Positions 1 to 6,252 of a stretch of 24,486 nt of DNA are shown here, one piece after another. The DNA comes from JAICLK01 sp036489905 (GTDB lineage: Bacteria; Patescibacteriota; Saccharimonadia; Saccharimonadales; UBA4665), in NCBI GenBank assembly GCA_036489905.1, contig DASXEX010000060.1:1-24486 (forward strand), read 5' to 3'. The notes beneath the pieces were generated by a model. That model saw nothing but the letters and a program-made list of their open reading frames with translations. It did no database searches and was not told the DNA's origin. Numbering within the stretch: position 1 is the stretch's first letter; the number at the start of each line of letters is the position of its first letter. The translations under genes and the position numbers were made by a program.

Positions 1-2
1 GG

Positions 3-68
3 TACATGGCAGTACTCGGTTACAAGACACCGCAGGAAGCGTTAGTGGAGTATAGGAAGCAGTCATAA
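3..68 (+). CDS. C-terminal end of a transposase (partial at window edge)
   Basis: The window opens inside a reading frame giving 21 residues and a TAA stop. The peptide contains LGYKTPQEALVEYRKQS. This resembles the C-terminus of DDE-type integrase-core transposases of the IS3/IS481 kind, where a conserved '(H)xALGYxTPxE' stretch closes the catalytic domain. Only this tail is visible, so family and intactness cannot be judged. Downstream, the 10-mer TGTCACGCTT occurs twice in direct orientation (80-89 and 115-124), which may belong to the element's end. The family call is an inference from one short motif. Confidence 0.5.
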   Translation, partial: YMAVLGYKTPQEALVEYRKQS

Positions 69-201
69 AAGCGACAAAATGTCACGCTTCAAAAGCTGAG
101 GGTGGTAGTGTGGGTGTCACGCTTGAGGGCTGCGAGTGGGCCGATAACCACTAGCATTTAATATAAGTTTTTTGACCATCACACAAAATCCTGAAAGAGT
201 A

Positions 202-230
202 TTGACACAGTGACACGTTTTTGCTAAAAT
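202..230 (+). promoter_or_regulatory. Strong sigma-70-type promoter for the structured RNA
   Basis: A perfect -35 box TTGACA (202-207) is followed by a 17-nt spacer and the -10 box TAAAAT (225-230). The predicted start of transcription is near 237. No credible protein-coding frame follows on this strand before the hairpin terminator at 582-620, so the promoter appears dedicated to a non-coding RNA. Confidence 0.8.
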
Positions 231-236
231 AGCAAC

Positions 237-620
237 CCGTAAGCATGGTCTTCATGCTTAAAGTACCTTTTACCCCCAATTCTAACAGCTTTGGCCTCGT
301 GCCAAAGCGAATTGTTAGATTGTTTTAGAGCGTGCCATGGTGTAAGTTGTTACCCTCCACTTATTTTATGTGCGCCTGCCCTTGGGTTGATTTCCGGGGC
401 TGATATGCGCTCTAAAACAGACTAACCCCTTTAACCCCGCATTCCCTCTCGTTTTTTGGAGTTTTGGCGAATGACGGACAAGCCTCTACGGTGGGCCGAA
501 CATTCCTTCGGGAACTTTCGGAAGACCTTCAAGGTGGGTTGAAGGGTGTAACTTGGGCTTGACGCGTTCGAGCCCTGAAATGAGCCTCCGGCGGTGCCCA
601 CCCCCTCCGGAGGCTCTTTT
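237..620 (+). ncRNA. Orphan structured non-coding RNA, about 380 nt
   Basis: This transcript unit lies between a consensus promoter and a rho-independent terminator and has dense secondary structure. Hairpins visible by eye are: 240-247 with 253-260 (8 bp); 281-287 with 313-319 enclosing a perfect 8-bp stem 288-295/301-308; a long-range perfect 12-bp stem 321-332/408-419; 496-500/517-521 enclosing 503-506/511-514 capped by a cUUCGg tetraloop; 526-532/539-545; and 555-562/568-575. A further long-range pairing of about 345-357 with 541-553 would make a pseudoknot. I do not recognise it. It lacks the conserved RNase P core sequences, a tmRNA tRNA-like end, and the SRP and 6S signatures. The neighbouring transposase end raises the possibility of an element-associated RNA, but nothing links them directly. 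End points are inferred from the promoter and terminator. Confidence 0.7.
582..620 (+). terminator. Rho-independent terminator of the structured RNA
   Basis: A perfect 10-bp GC-rich stem, GAGCCTCCGG (582-591) with CCGGAGGCTC (607-616), has a 15-nt loop and is followed directly by TTTT (617-620). Confidence 0.85.
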
Positions 621-623
621 AGT

Positions 624-708
624 ATGAGACAAACCTGATCGTTTTTCTCATCGCTCATCGGCGAAGCCGAGTTTGCTAAAGCAAACCAAGCTCGCTGCTC
701 TTTTCCCT
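624..708 (-). repeat. Two-hairpin repeat, copy 1
   Basis: Read on the minus strand, this begins with AGGGAAAAGAGCAGC (708-694) and ends with GGTTTGTCTCAT (635-624). Both ends recur at 8891-8967. The inner part forms a hairpin around 666-691 (arms GCCGAGTTTGC and GCAAACCAAGC with mismatches). The last 28 nt (624-651) form a second hairpin with arms ATGAGA.AAAC and GTTT.TCTCAT and a 6-nt loop. The inner hairpin differs in sequence from copy 2 but is likewise self-complementary. The element lies immediately past the terminator of the structured RNA, in antisense orientation. Confidence 0.7.
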
Positions 709-716
709 GAAGCAGC

Positions 717-741
717 AAGCACGCCTTTGGCGTGCTTTATT
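717..741 (+). terminator. Hairpin, possible second terminator
   Basis: A perfect 9-bp stem AAGCACGCC/GGCGTGCTT with a TTT loop spans 717-737 and is followed by TATT. It could act as a back-up terminator for plus-strand transcription from 237. The T-run is short, so efficiency is doubtful. From here to about 903 I see no gene, only AT/GC-mixed spacer. Confidence 0.4.
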
Positions 742-903
742 AAATCATAGCGGAGCCAAGTTTCTTGTTGGCGGACATCGGCTTTGGCCGGAGAGTGACT
801 GCAAAGAAAAGCGGCGTGAAGAAATGCAAACTGTTTGAGCCATAGGCGAGTTCTTGCATTTTAGGTGGTTTTACTTGCAGGCGATCCCCGCGACAAAACG
901 CAG

Positions 904-963
904 CCCGCGCTTTTTGCTTACTTTTTCTAGAAAAAGTACGAGAGATTGTTTCTTGGAAAGAAC
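904..963 (-). repeat. Palindromic 3'-flank repeat, copy 1 (behind pth)
   Basis: The core is a perfect 20-bp palindrome, TACTTTTTCTAGAAAAAGTA (919-938). On the plus strand it is flanked by CTTTTTGC on the left and TTGGAAAGAAC on the right. The same arrangement recurs at 21340-21401 behind the sortase gene. In both cases the element starts within a few bases of the stop codon of a minus-strand gene, so it may act as a transcription end or mRNA 3' structure, or be an intergenic mobile repeat. Confidence 0.6.
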
Positions 964-965
964 GT

Positions 966-1607
966 TTAAATAAGAAAACTGCGGGTTTCGGCGGGGAGTT
1001 CGGCGGCGAAAACGTATTCGGTTAGGATGGCGTTTGCTTCGCGTTTGAGCGCCGGGATTTCGGCCTGCTGCTCTTTGCTGAATTTGCCGAGCACGAAATC
1101 GGCGCTGTCGATTTGCTCGGGCGTTTTCGGACCGACGCCAACACGCACGCGGCCAAAATCTTCGCCGATGTGCTCGATCAGCGATTTGATGCCGTTGTGT
1201 CCGGCCGATGAACCACCCGTACGCGTGCGGATTTGCCCGAACGGAATGTCCAGCTCGTCGTGCACGACGACGGTTTGATTCGGATGGATTTTATAAAAGT
1301 CGCTAACCGCGCGCACGGCCTCACCGCTCAAATTCATAAACGTCGTCGGTTTGATGGCGATGACGCGCGTTTCGCCTAGACGGCCGATGCTCGCCAAGCA
1401 TTTCAGATCTTTCTTCGCAATCCAGCCCGCCATGTCGCTGCTTTTATCGACAAATTCGTCGACGCACTCGAAGCCGCTATTATGCCGCGTGCCGTCATAT
1501 TCTTTGCCCGGATTGCCCAGCCCGACAATCAAAACCGTTTTATTCATCCCGACCGTCACGTAATTGACCGGATCGCTTACCTGCGGCCGCCGCTGAAATA
1601 AACTCAT
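966..1607 (-). CDS. pth: Peptidyl-tRNA hydrolase
   Basis: This enzyme cleaves the ester bond of peptidyl-tRNAs that drop off ribosomes, recycling tRNA in the cytoplasm. The 213-residue protein shows the family's GLGNPGKEYDGTRHNSGF (Asn32, catalytic His42), FMNLSG (90-95), HDELDIPFGQ (Asp117) and GHNGIKS (Asn138). The family usually starts at the first strand, which would be the Met at residue 21 (1547). I prefer 1607 because a TATACT box lies 9 nt upstream of that ATG, as expected for a leaderless start. Neither candidate has a clear ribosome binding site. The extra 20 residues look coding but are outside the catalytic core. It is the last gene of the der - ybaK-like - pth block and is followed by a palindromic repeat. 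Confidence 0.93.
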   Translation of the reverse strand: MSLFQRRPQVSDPVNYVTVGMNKTVLIVGLGNPGKEYDGTRHNSGFECVDEFVDKSSDMAGWIAKKDLKCLASIGRLGETRVIAIKPTTFMNLSGEAVRAVSDFYKIHPNQTVVVHDELDIPFGQIRTRTGGSSAGHNGIKSLIEHIGEDFGRVRVGVGPKTPEQIDSADFVLGKFSKEQQAEIPALKREANAILTEYVFAAELPAETRSFLI

Positions 1608-1616
1608 ATATGTAAG

Positions 1617-1622
1617 AGTATA
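1617..1622 (-). promoter_or_regulatory. -10 box for pth (leaderless-type)
   Basis: TATACT on the minus strand ends 9 nt before the ATG at 1607. It fits the spacing seen at several other genes here. The -35 region is weak (AACACA at 17-nt spacing). Confidence 0.4.
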
Positions 1623-1643
1623 ACGCTGTTTAGCCTTTTTGTG

Positions 1644-2108
1644 TTAGACGATGTATGTGACCAGCGGCTGAACCAGCTTGCGGTAGTCGGCTGCACGCAT
1701 GGCGATTGAAAAATCGCGCGCCGCATTGAAGACTATTTTCTCGTTTTTAAACAGGCTTGAGCCGCAGATTACCTGCAAGCCAAGCATATTACCAAACGGT
1801 GGCACGCCGCCGGGCATGACGCCGTTGGTGATGGTTGCAACTTCGTCCTCGGTGGCAAAGCGAATGTCTTTGGCGCGAGCTACGGCTTTGACCTTGGCGC
1901 TGTTGAACTTCTGATTGGCTGGCATGACCAGCATGATGAATCGTTTGCCTTCACCGCTTATCTTGGCGCCCTGCGCGAGCGTGTAGCCTGGGCGGGTTGC
2001 AGCCGCTTGCTCGCTGGTGCGTACTGGTTCATGCTTGAACGTTTCGAACCAGCAACTGTGGCTCTGCAATAAACTGGTTATTTTCTGGCCAATGGTGTGT
2101 TCGGTCAT
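1644..2108 (-). CDS. YbaK/EbsC-type aminoacyl-tRNA deacylase domain protein
   Basis: The 154 residues match the YbaK/ProX editing-domain fold, which hydrolyses mis-charged tRNAs such as Cys- or Ala-tRNA(Pro). Visible features are HEPVRTSEQAAATR near residues 26-39, a central KFNSAKVKAVA helix, and the family's GGVPPFG loop near 99-105. Length is normal for a free-standing editing protein. A good ribosome binding site GGGGGAG (2112-2118) sits just upstream of the ATG at 2108. It follows der by 14 nt on the same strand, so co-transcription with der is likely. Which tRNA it edits cannot be read from the sequence. Confidence 0.85.
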   Translation of the reverse strand: MTEHTIGQKITSLLQSHSCWFETFKHEPVRTSEQAAATRPGYTLAQGAKISGEGKRFIMLVMPANQKFNSAKVKAVARAKDIRFATEDEVATITNGVMPGGVPPFGNMLGLQVICGSSLFKNEKIVFNAARDFSIAMRAADYRKLVQPLVTYIV

Positions 2109-2122
2109 GTGCTCCCCCTGAT

Positions 2123-3505
2123 CTACTGCTGAAGTTTTCTTGGCGGCCTCGCGGCGCCCTTGGTTGGTGAGCTGCCGTGCTTGTGGCTTTCGTGTTTTTC
2201 GATGAACCAGAATTGGACAGGCGTGCCTTCGTAGTTATATTTTTCGCGTAAACTTCGGTCCATGTAGCGCTTGTAACTCCAGTGTAAAAATCGGGTTTGG
2301 CTGCCGAAAACTTTGAAGGCCGGGATGGGGTTGTCGGTTTCCTGGACGATGTAGTTAAGTTTTGGTGCGCGGTTTTTCAGGCCGGCCGGCGGGTGCGAAG
2401 CCACGACGTCGCGCAGCCAGCGGTTGAGTTCCGGCGTTTTGAAACGTTGTTGCCGGCGTTCATCGATTTCGAGCGCGATGTCAAAAAGTTTTGTGACATT
2501 TGGGCCGGTCACGGCGCTGGTGAAAATCAGCGGCGCCCACGGCACGAAATCGTACGTGTGCGCGATTTGCGGCGCCAGTGCGTCGCGTGTGAAGGCGTCG
2601 CGTTCTTCGGCCGCATCCCATTTTGCCACGACCAAAACCAGGCCTTTGCCCGCGTCTTTTATCATGCCGGCGATTTTCTGGTCGAGCCCGACATTCAACT
2701 CGTTCACGTCCATCAATAAGAAGCAAATATCGGCTTGTTCAATTGCCGCGAGCGAGCGCACGACGCTGAAATGCTCGATGCCCACACCGATTTTGCCCGG
2801 CCGTCGGATGCCCGCCGTGTCCATAATTTCAATTTCCCTGCCCCCATATTTCACGACGGCGCGGTTAATGTCGCGCGTCGTGCCGGCTTTGTCGGCGACG
2901 ATCGCCTGCTGCTTTTTGGCGAGCGTATTAAATAAGAGCGACTTACCGACGTTCGGCCGGCCAAGCAGCGCGATGTGCAACCGGTCGTCAGCGTCGGCCA
3001 GATTTGCTTTTGGAACAATTTCTGCGAGCTGTTCGAGTAACTCGTCGATGCCGCGGTGCTGCGTCGTGGAAGTTTGGATAATCGGTTTGATGCCGAGCCG
3101 CTCGAAATTGTCCAGCTTGCCCCGCGCTTTGTCGATTTTGTTGACGACCAGAAACACCGGCTTTTTACTTTTGAGCGCCAGCTTGGCAACACGCCGATCC
3201 TCTTCGGTAATGATTGTATCGGCTTCGACCACGACCCAAATCACGTCGGCGCTGTCGGCGGCCTGCAGAATTTGTTCCTGGATCGTGAATTCAAAATCGT
3301 CTTCAGCGTCTTTCATGCCGGCCGTGTCGACCAGCCAAAAATCCTGCCCGCGCCAGCTCGCCTTCGCCATGATACTGTCGCGTGTCGTCCCGGCCTCGCG
3401 CGCCACAATCGCCTCACGCCGCTCAAGAATTGCATTAAACAAGCTGGACTTGCCAACGTTCGCCCGCCCCACAATCGCCACAATCGGAAGTTTTTTAGCT
3501 GCCAT
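2123..3505 (-). CDS. der: Ribosome-assembly GTPase Der (EngA)
   Basis: Der has two tandem GTPase domains and a C-terminal KH-like domain and acts in 50S subunit maturation. Domain 1 (about residues 6-165) has G1 GRANVGKS (13-20), DTAG (60-63) and NKID (122-125). Domain 2 (about 176-345) has GRPNVGKS (182-189) and DTAG (229-232). The KH-like region ends with SYKRYMDRSLREKYNYEGTP. The length of 460 is typical. The G4 motif of domain 2 reads AKWD (294-297) instead of the usual NKWD. The start is set by an extended -10 box ending 8 nt before the ATG, with no ribosome binding site, so the message is probably leaderless. It heads the der - ybaK-like - pth block. Confidence 0.96.
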   Translation of the reverse strand: MAAKKLPIVAIVGRANVGKSSLFNAILERREAIVAREAGTTRDSIMAKASWRGQDFWLVDTAGMKDAEDDFEFTIQEQILQAADSADVIWVVVEADTIITEEDRRVAKLALKSKKPVFLVVNKIDKARGKLDNFERLGIKPIIQTSTTQHRGIDELLEQLAEIVPKANLADADDRLHIALLGRPNVGKSLLFNTLAKKQQAIVADKAGTTRDINRAVVKYGGREIEIMDTAGIRRPGKIGVGIEHFSVVRSLAAIEQADICFLLMDVNELNVGLDQKIAGMIKDAGKGLVLVVAKWDAAEERDAFTRDALAPQIAHTYDFVPWAPLIFTSAVTGPNVTKLFDIALEIDERRQQRFKTPELNRWLRDVVASHPPAGLKNRAPKLNYIVQETDNPIPAFKVFGSQTRFLHWSYKRYMDRSLREKYNYEGTPVQFWFIEKHESHKHGSSPTKGAARPPRKLQQ

Positions 3506-3513
3506 TAACCAGC

Positions 3514-3522
3514 ATTATAACA
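3514..3522 (-). promoter_or_regulatory. Extended -10 promoter for der
   Basis: On the minus strand the sequence is TGTTATAAT, a full extended -10 element. The hexamer ends exactly 8 nt before the der ATG, which predicts a transcript starting at or next to the start codon. Confidence 0.75.
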
Positions 3523-3560
3523 GAGGTAGAAAGATTTGCATAGCATGATGGAATATGTTT

Positions 3561-3589
3561 TTGATTGACAATTCCAGAGAGCCTAAATT
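3561..3589 (+). promoter_or_regulatory. Possible promoter of the small orphan gene
   Basis: TTGATT (3561-3566), a 17-nt spacer and TAAATT (3584-3589) form a moderate sigma-70-like promoter. The -10 box lies inside the left arm of an inverted repeat (3582-3589/3603-3610), so the repeat could also be a protein-binding operator. Confidence 0.4.
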
Positions 3590-3627
3590 CAGCCATCATC
3601 TTAATTTAGGGAGTGTTATGATGGCTG
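3582..3627 (+). promoter_or_regulatory. Folded leader overlapping the ribosome binding site and start
   Basis: Two perfect complementary pairs interleave. CCTAAATT (3582-3589) pairs with AATTTAGG (3603-3610). CAGCCATCAT (3590-3599) pairs with ATGATGGCTG (3618-3627), which contains both possible start codons. The ribosome binding site AGGGAG (3608-3613) lies in the loop of the second pairing and partly in the first stem. Together they form an H-type pseudoknot or two alternative states. A third copy of ATGATGG at 3545-3551 could compete for the same anti-start strand if transcription begins further upstream. Confidence 0.5.
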
Positions 3628-3974
3628 ATCAAGAAAAAGGAGTTCCAGGAGAACAGCAGGAAAAATTTGCCAAAGGGTGGCTTTCCGACCGGTGCGCACG
3701 CCTAACTCCGGGATATCATGCCTATGAGTGCAGTTTAATTATCCACGATTTGGAAGATGGTCGTGACTGCGGTATTGGCGAATTTTCTCGAAGTACTGTT
3801 GAAGATGCTGCGTGGTTTGCCCGTGATTTAGCGAGACACACTCTCACAGACGCTCAATTCGGGACAGTTGACGCGGCATCTGAGCAAGGACAAGAACTTA
3901 CTGAGCTTATAGGTGAGCTTGATTCGCTCGCTGAGCAGGCAGCCGTTCGTTGGGCAGCGCAGGCTGGAGCATAA
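3618..3974 (+). CDS. Small soluble protein of unknown function
   Basis: I do not recognise this 118-residue protein. It is acidic and soluble, with no signal peptide or membrane segment. The C-terminal half (about 60-118) looks helical and rich in Ala, Glu and Gln. It has three cysteines (in DRCARL, YECSL and RDCGIG). The start is chosen at 3618 because AGGGAG (3608-3613) stands at the right distance. A second ATG follows directly at 3621. The frame is open further upstream to 3555, but that part overlaps the candidate promoter and has no ribosome binding site. It is a lone plus-strand gene between two minus-strand blocks, and its leader folds over the start, suggesting regulated translation. 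Confidence 0.7.
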   Translation: MMADQEKGVPGEQQEKFAKGWLSDRCARLTPGYHAYECSLIIHDLEDGRDCGIGEFSRSTVEDAAWFARDLARHTLTDAQFGTVDAASEQGQELTELIGELDSLAEQAAVRWAAQAGA

Positions 3975-4059
3975 TAACTTCCAGTTTTTGGAATGTGCCG
4001 AATTGCAGATTCCCGAGTTTATAATTGCCAAAGCTGGTGTGGTAGATTGGGCGGGTGCG

Positions 4060-5448
4060 CTAGGCTTCCGGGTGGTTGTGGTTTTCTTCTTCCTCGAGGC
4101 GTTTGCGGCCTTCAGCGTACATGTCGGGGACGTTATTGTCATTTTGGCCTGGTTCTTGCTGGGCGTTCTGTTGACGTTCTTGGTCCGTCTGCCACCAGTT
4201 TAGGCGTGCCGCGGTTTGGGCGGGATCCTCGCGCGGGAAAACCGGCAAATTCGCCGACTCTAAATCAACATCGGCAGCCATCGGTTTCTGCGCCTGCCTT
4301 CGCCGGACAAACACGACCAGGGCGGCCGCGACAGCCAAAAGCAGCAGTGTGATGATGATTGCGGGTCCGGCTGCGCTCGACGAACTTTTGCTGGCCGGGT
4401 TGTTATTTGTCGTTGCAAGATTAGCGGGATTGGAGCTGGTGGGCGTAGAGCTTGATGAGTTATTGGGCGTTGTTAGAGTGGCGACTGTTGACTTCTGGGT
4501 CGATGTTGAGTTGGTGGTGGACGCGGAACCTGGACCGGAGGTAGAAGACGAACTCTGGTGCGCTGGTGCGGGGTTTGATTTTGGCTGCGGTGCCGAGCCG
4601 GGCTTTGGTGCCGGTGAAGCATTTTTAATGGTCACGGACTCACTTGTTGCTTTGCTGCCGCCGCCAGATGCCGTGGCGGTAGCCCCGACGGTGTATGAAC
4701 CGTTTTTGAGCTTCGACACATTCCAACTTGCAGCGCATGAACTGGCATTCGTGCAGGTTTTTAGGGTAGCGCCATTGATGGTAAGCCGGATGCTGCTAAT
4801 GCTTCCTGCTGACGTACTGGCGCTCGCCCTAGCGGCAACGCCTGTGCCGCTGACATTGGCGCCGGATTTCGGTGCGGTCAGGCCTACCGAGGGCGTCGGC
4901 GGCGTGGTCGTGCAGTTCATGAGTGCCAGCGTCGCGCCGGAGCCGGTTTTATTGCCTGACGTGCCAAGGCACATGCCGTGGATGCGAATCGTGCCGTCGC
5001 CGTAGCCGGTCTGCCAGGTCTGTGATGAGGCTTGCCCATTGCACGCCCATACTTCCACAGAGGTATTGGGCGTGGTGCTCGAGTCGGTATCGTCCAGGCA
5101 TTGACTGTAACCGTTGACGACCGTCGTGTTTTTGATGTTGCCGTCGCCACTTCCCCAAGTCAACGTCCACTTTTCCCCGGTTCGGCTGTCGCACGCGGCG
5201 AGCTGCAGGTGCGTGCCGTTGCTTCCTTTGCTTGTGCCAGGGGTGGTGACGCAGAGGCTGGAAACCTTGTTCTCTACTTTGCCGCTGACGCCCTTCCAGG
5301 TGACAGAGGTTTGCAAGCCGGCGGCGGCGTGGCTGGTGAATAAGTAGTGTATGCCGAACGCCCCGAAAATAAGCACGAACGCCAGGGCCGCAATAACGTT
5401 TGCTTGTGTTAGACGATGCAATTTTTTGCTTGTTGCGGGCTTTGGCAT
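4060..5448 (-). CDS. Surface protein with ricin-type lectin and Ig-like domains
   Basis: This is a 462-residue membrane-anchored protein. An N-terminal hydrophobic segment (about 16-36) acts as signal or anchor. Residues about 45-180 form a ricin-B-type beta-trefoil with the expected QxW-like repeats (EKWTLTWGSG, SSQTWQTGYGDG) and CL(D/G) turns, a fold that usually binds sugars. An Ig-like domain follows (about 187-275, ending in SKATSESVTIKN). Next is a Ser/Thr/Asn/Pro-rich stalk (280-360), a second membrane helix (about 363-381) and an 81-residue polar tail starting RRRQAQK, probably cytoplasmic. No LPxTG-like sortase signal is seen. The gene follows rluB by 23 nt, with a possible own -10 (TATAAA) just upstream. 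A role in adhesion to host or neighbour glycans is an inference. Confidence 0.8.
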   Translation of the reverse strand: MPKPATSKKLHRLTQANVIAALAFVLIFGAFGIHYLFTSHAAAGLQTSVTWKGVSGKVENKVSSLCVTTPGTSKGSNGTHLQLAACDSRTGEKWTLTWGSGDGNIKNTTVVNGYSQCLDDTDSSTTPNTSVEVWACNGQASSQTWQTGYGDGTIRIHGMCLGTSGNKTGSGATLALMNCTTTPPTPSVGLTAPKSGANVSGTGVAARASASTSAGSISSIRLTINGATLKTCTNASSCAASWNVSKLKNGSYTVGATATASGGGSKATSESVTIKNASPAPKPGSAPQPKSNPAPAHQSSSSTSGPGSASTTNSTSTQKSTVATLTTPNNSSSSTPTSSNPANLATTNNNPASKSSSSAAGPAIIITLLLLAVAAALVVFVRRRQAQKPMAADVDLESANLPVFPREDPAQTAARLNWWQTDQERQQNAQQEPGQNDNNVPDMYAEGRKRLEEEENHNHPEA

Positions 5449-5471
5449 TTGTTCAGCTGACCTTTATAGTT

Positions 5472-6158
5472 TTAAGTATACCGAAAATGCGGGCGGCCTT
5501 GCACTGTTTTGTAACTTCCGGGCCTGAGGTCATGCAAAACGTAGCCGCCGAAGTGTGTGCGATGGAGTTTGGTGATGGTGTAACCGAGCGCGGCGAGGGT
5601 GCGGCGGATTTGGCGGTTGCGGCCTTCGTGCATTTTGACTTGCCAGTTTTGTCCCAGGCCTTGCAGGCTGAGTCTGCTCGGGCCGTCTTCGAGCCGAACG
5701 CCTTGCTCGATTTTGATTTTGTCTTCGGGCGCGAGCGGCTTGTCGAGCTCGACTTCGTAGACTTTTTCTTTTTGGAAGCTTGGGTGCGTTAATTTGTGGG
5801 CGAGTTCGCCGTCGTCAGTCATCAATAATAATCCGGATGAATCTTTGTCGAGCCGACCGACAGGTTTGATATTATGCAGCTCGGGTGGAAGCAAATCGTA
5901 AATGGTTTTGCTGCCCTGGCCGTTGCGGCTGCAGACGTAGCCGGCGGGTTTGTTGAACAAAATTGTCAGGGATTTTTCTGGCAGCTTAAGCTTTTGCCAC
6001 CCAAACAAAACCGTGTCATCGGCAGAAACCTGCGTGCCGGTTTCTGCCGGCTTGCCGTTGACCTTCACCTGCCCTGCTTCGATAAGTTTGTCGGCAGCGC
6101 GGCGGCTCAAGCCGGTCGCATTGGCCACAAAACGGTTGATACGCACATTAGAGTTCAT
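5472..6158 (-). CDS. RluB/RsuA-family rRNA pseudouridine synthase
   Basis: The enzyme converts a specific uridine in rRNA to pseudouridine. Residues 1-50 form an S4 RNA-binding domain (RINRFVANATGLSRRAADKLIEAGQVKVNG). The catalytic domain has the family signature GRLDKDSSGLLLMTDDG with catalytic Asp104, followed by KVYEVEL and the conserved GRNRQIRR motif. The 228-residue length fits RsuA/RluB/RluE. Without the target-specific regions I cannot say whether the substrate is 16S or 23S RNA; RluB is the commoner type in Gram-positive-like genomes. The ATG at 6158 begins a typical S4 N-terminus; there is only a weak GAGG upstream. Confidence 0.92.
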   Translation of the reverse strand: MNSNVRINRFVANATGLSRRAADKLIEAGQVKVNGKPAETGTQVSADDTVLFGWQKLKLPEKSLTILFNKPAGYVCSRNGQGSKTIYDLLPPELHNIKPVGRLDKDSSGLLLMTDDGELAHKLTHPSFQKEKVYEVELDKPLAPEDKIKIEQGVRLEDGPSRLSLQGLGQNWQVKMHEGRNRQIRRTLAALGYTITKLHRTHFGGYVLHDLRPGSYKTVQGRPHFRYT

Positions 6159-6252
6159 TCCATAACCTCATTCCGATCCAAGCTTGCCCTTTTTGGCTCA
6201 AAAATCATCAAGTTTGGAAGCAAAAGCAGGTTTCGGAATGGACTCTACAAGT

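Noticed and set aside
321..332. GTTTTAGAGC resembling a Cas9-type CRISPR repeat start
   Set aside because: It occurs once, has no spacers or cas genes, and its complement 408-419 shows that it is simply one arm of the RNA's long stem.
237..620. RNase P RNA or tmRNA identity for the structured RNA
   Set aside because: The universal RNase P core (GAGGAAAGTCC-like, ACAGAAA) and the tRNA-like end of tmRNA are both missing.
431..718. 95-residue minus-strand open frame over the structured RNA
   Set aside because: It runs through the terminator and the repeat; composition is not protein-like and no start signal is present.
2424..3548. 374-residue plus-strand open frame opposite der
   Set aside because: It is a shadow of der in a reading frame kept open by codon bias; Ser/Ala-rich, no domain, and no promoter or ribosome binding site.
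6169..6240. Inverted repeat CATTCCGA/TCGGAATG around the gap between the response regulator and rluB
   Set aside because: Arms of only 8 bp set 56 bp apart, with no second copy seen; it may be chance, and a mobile element cannot be supported.
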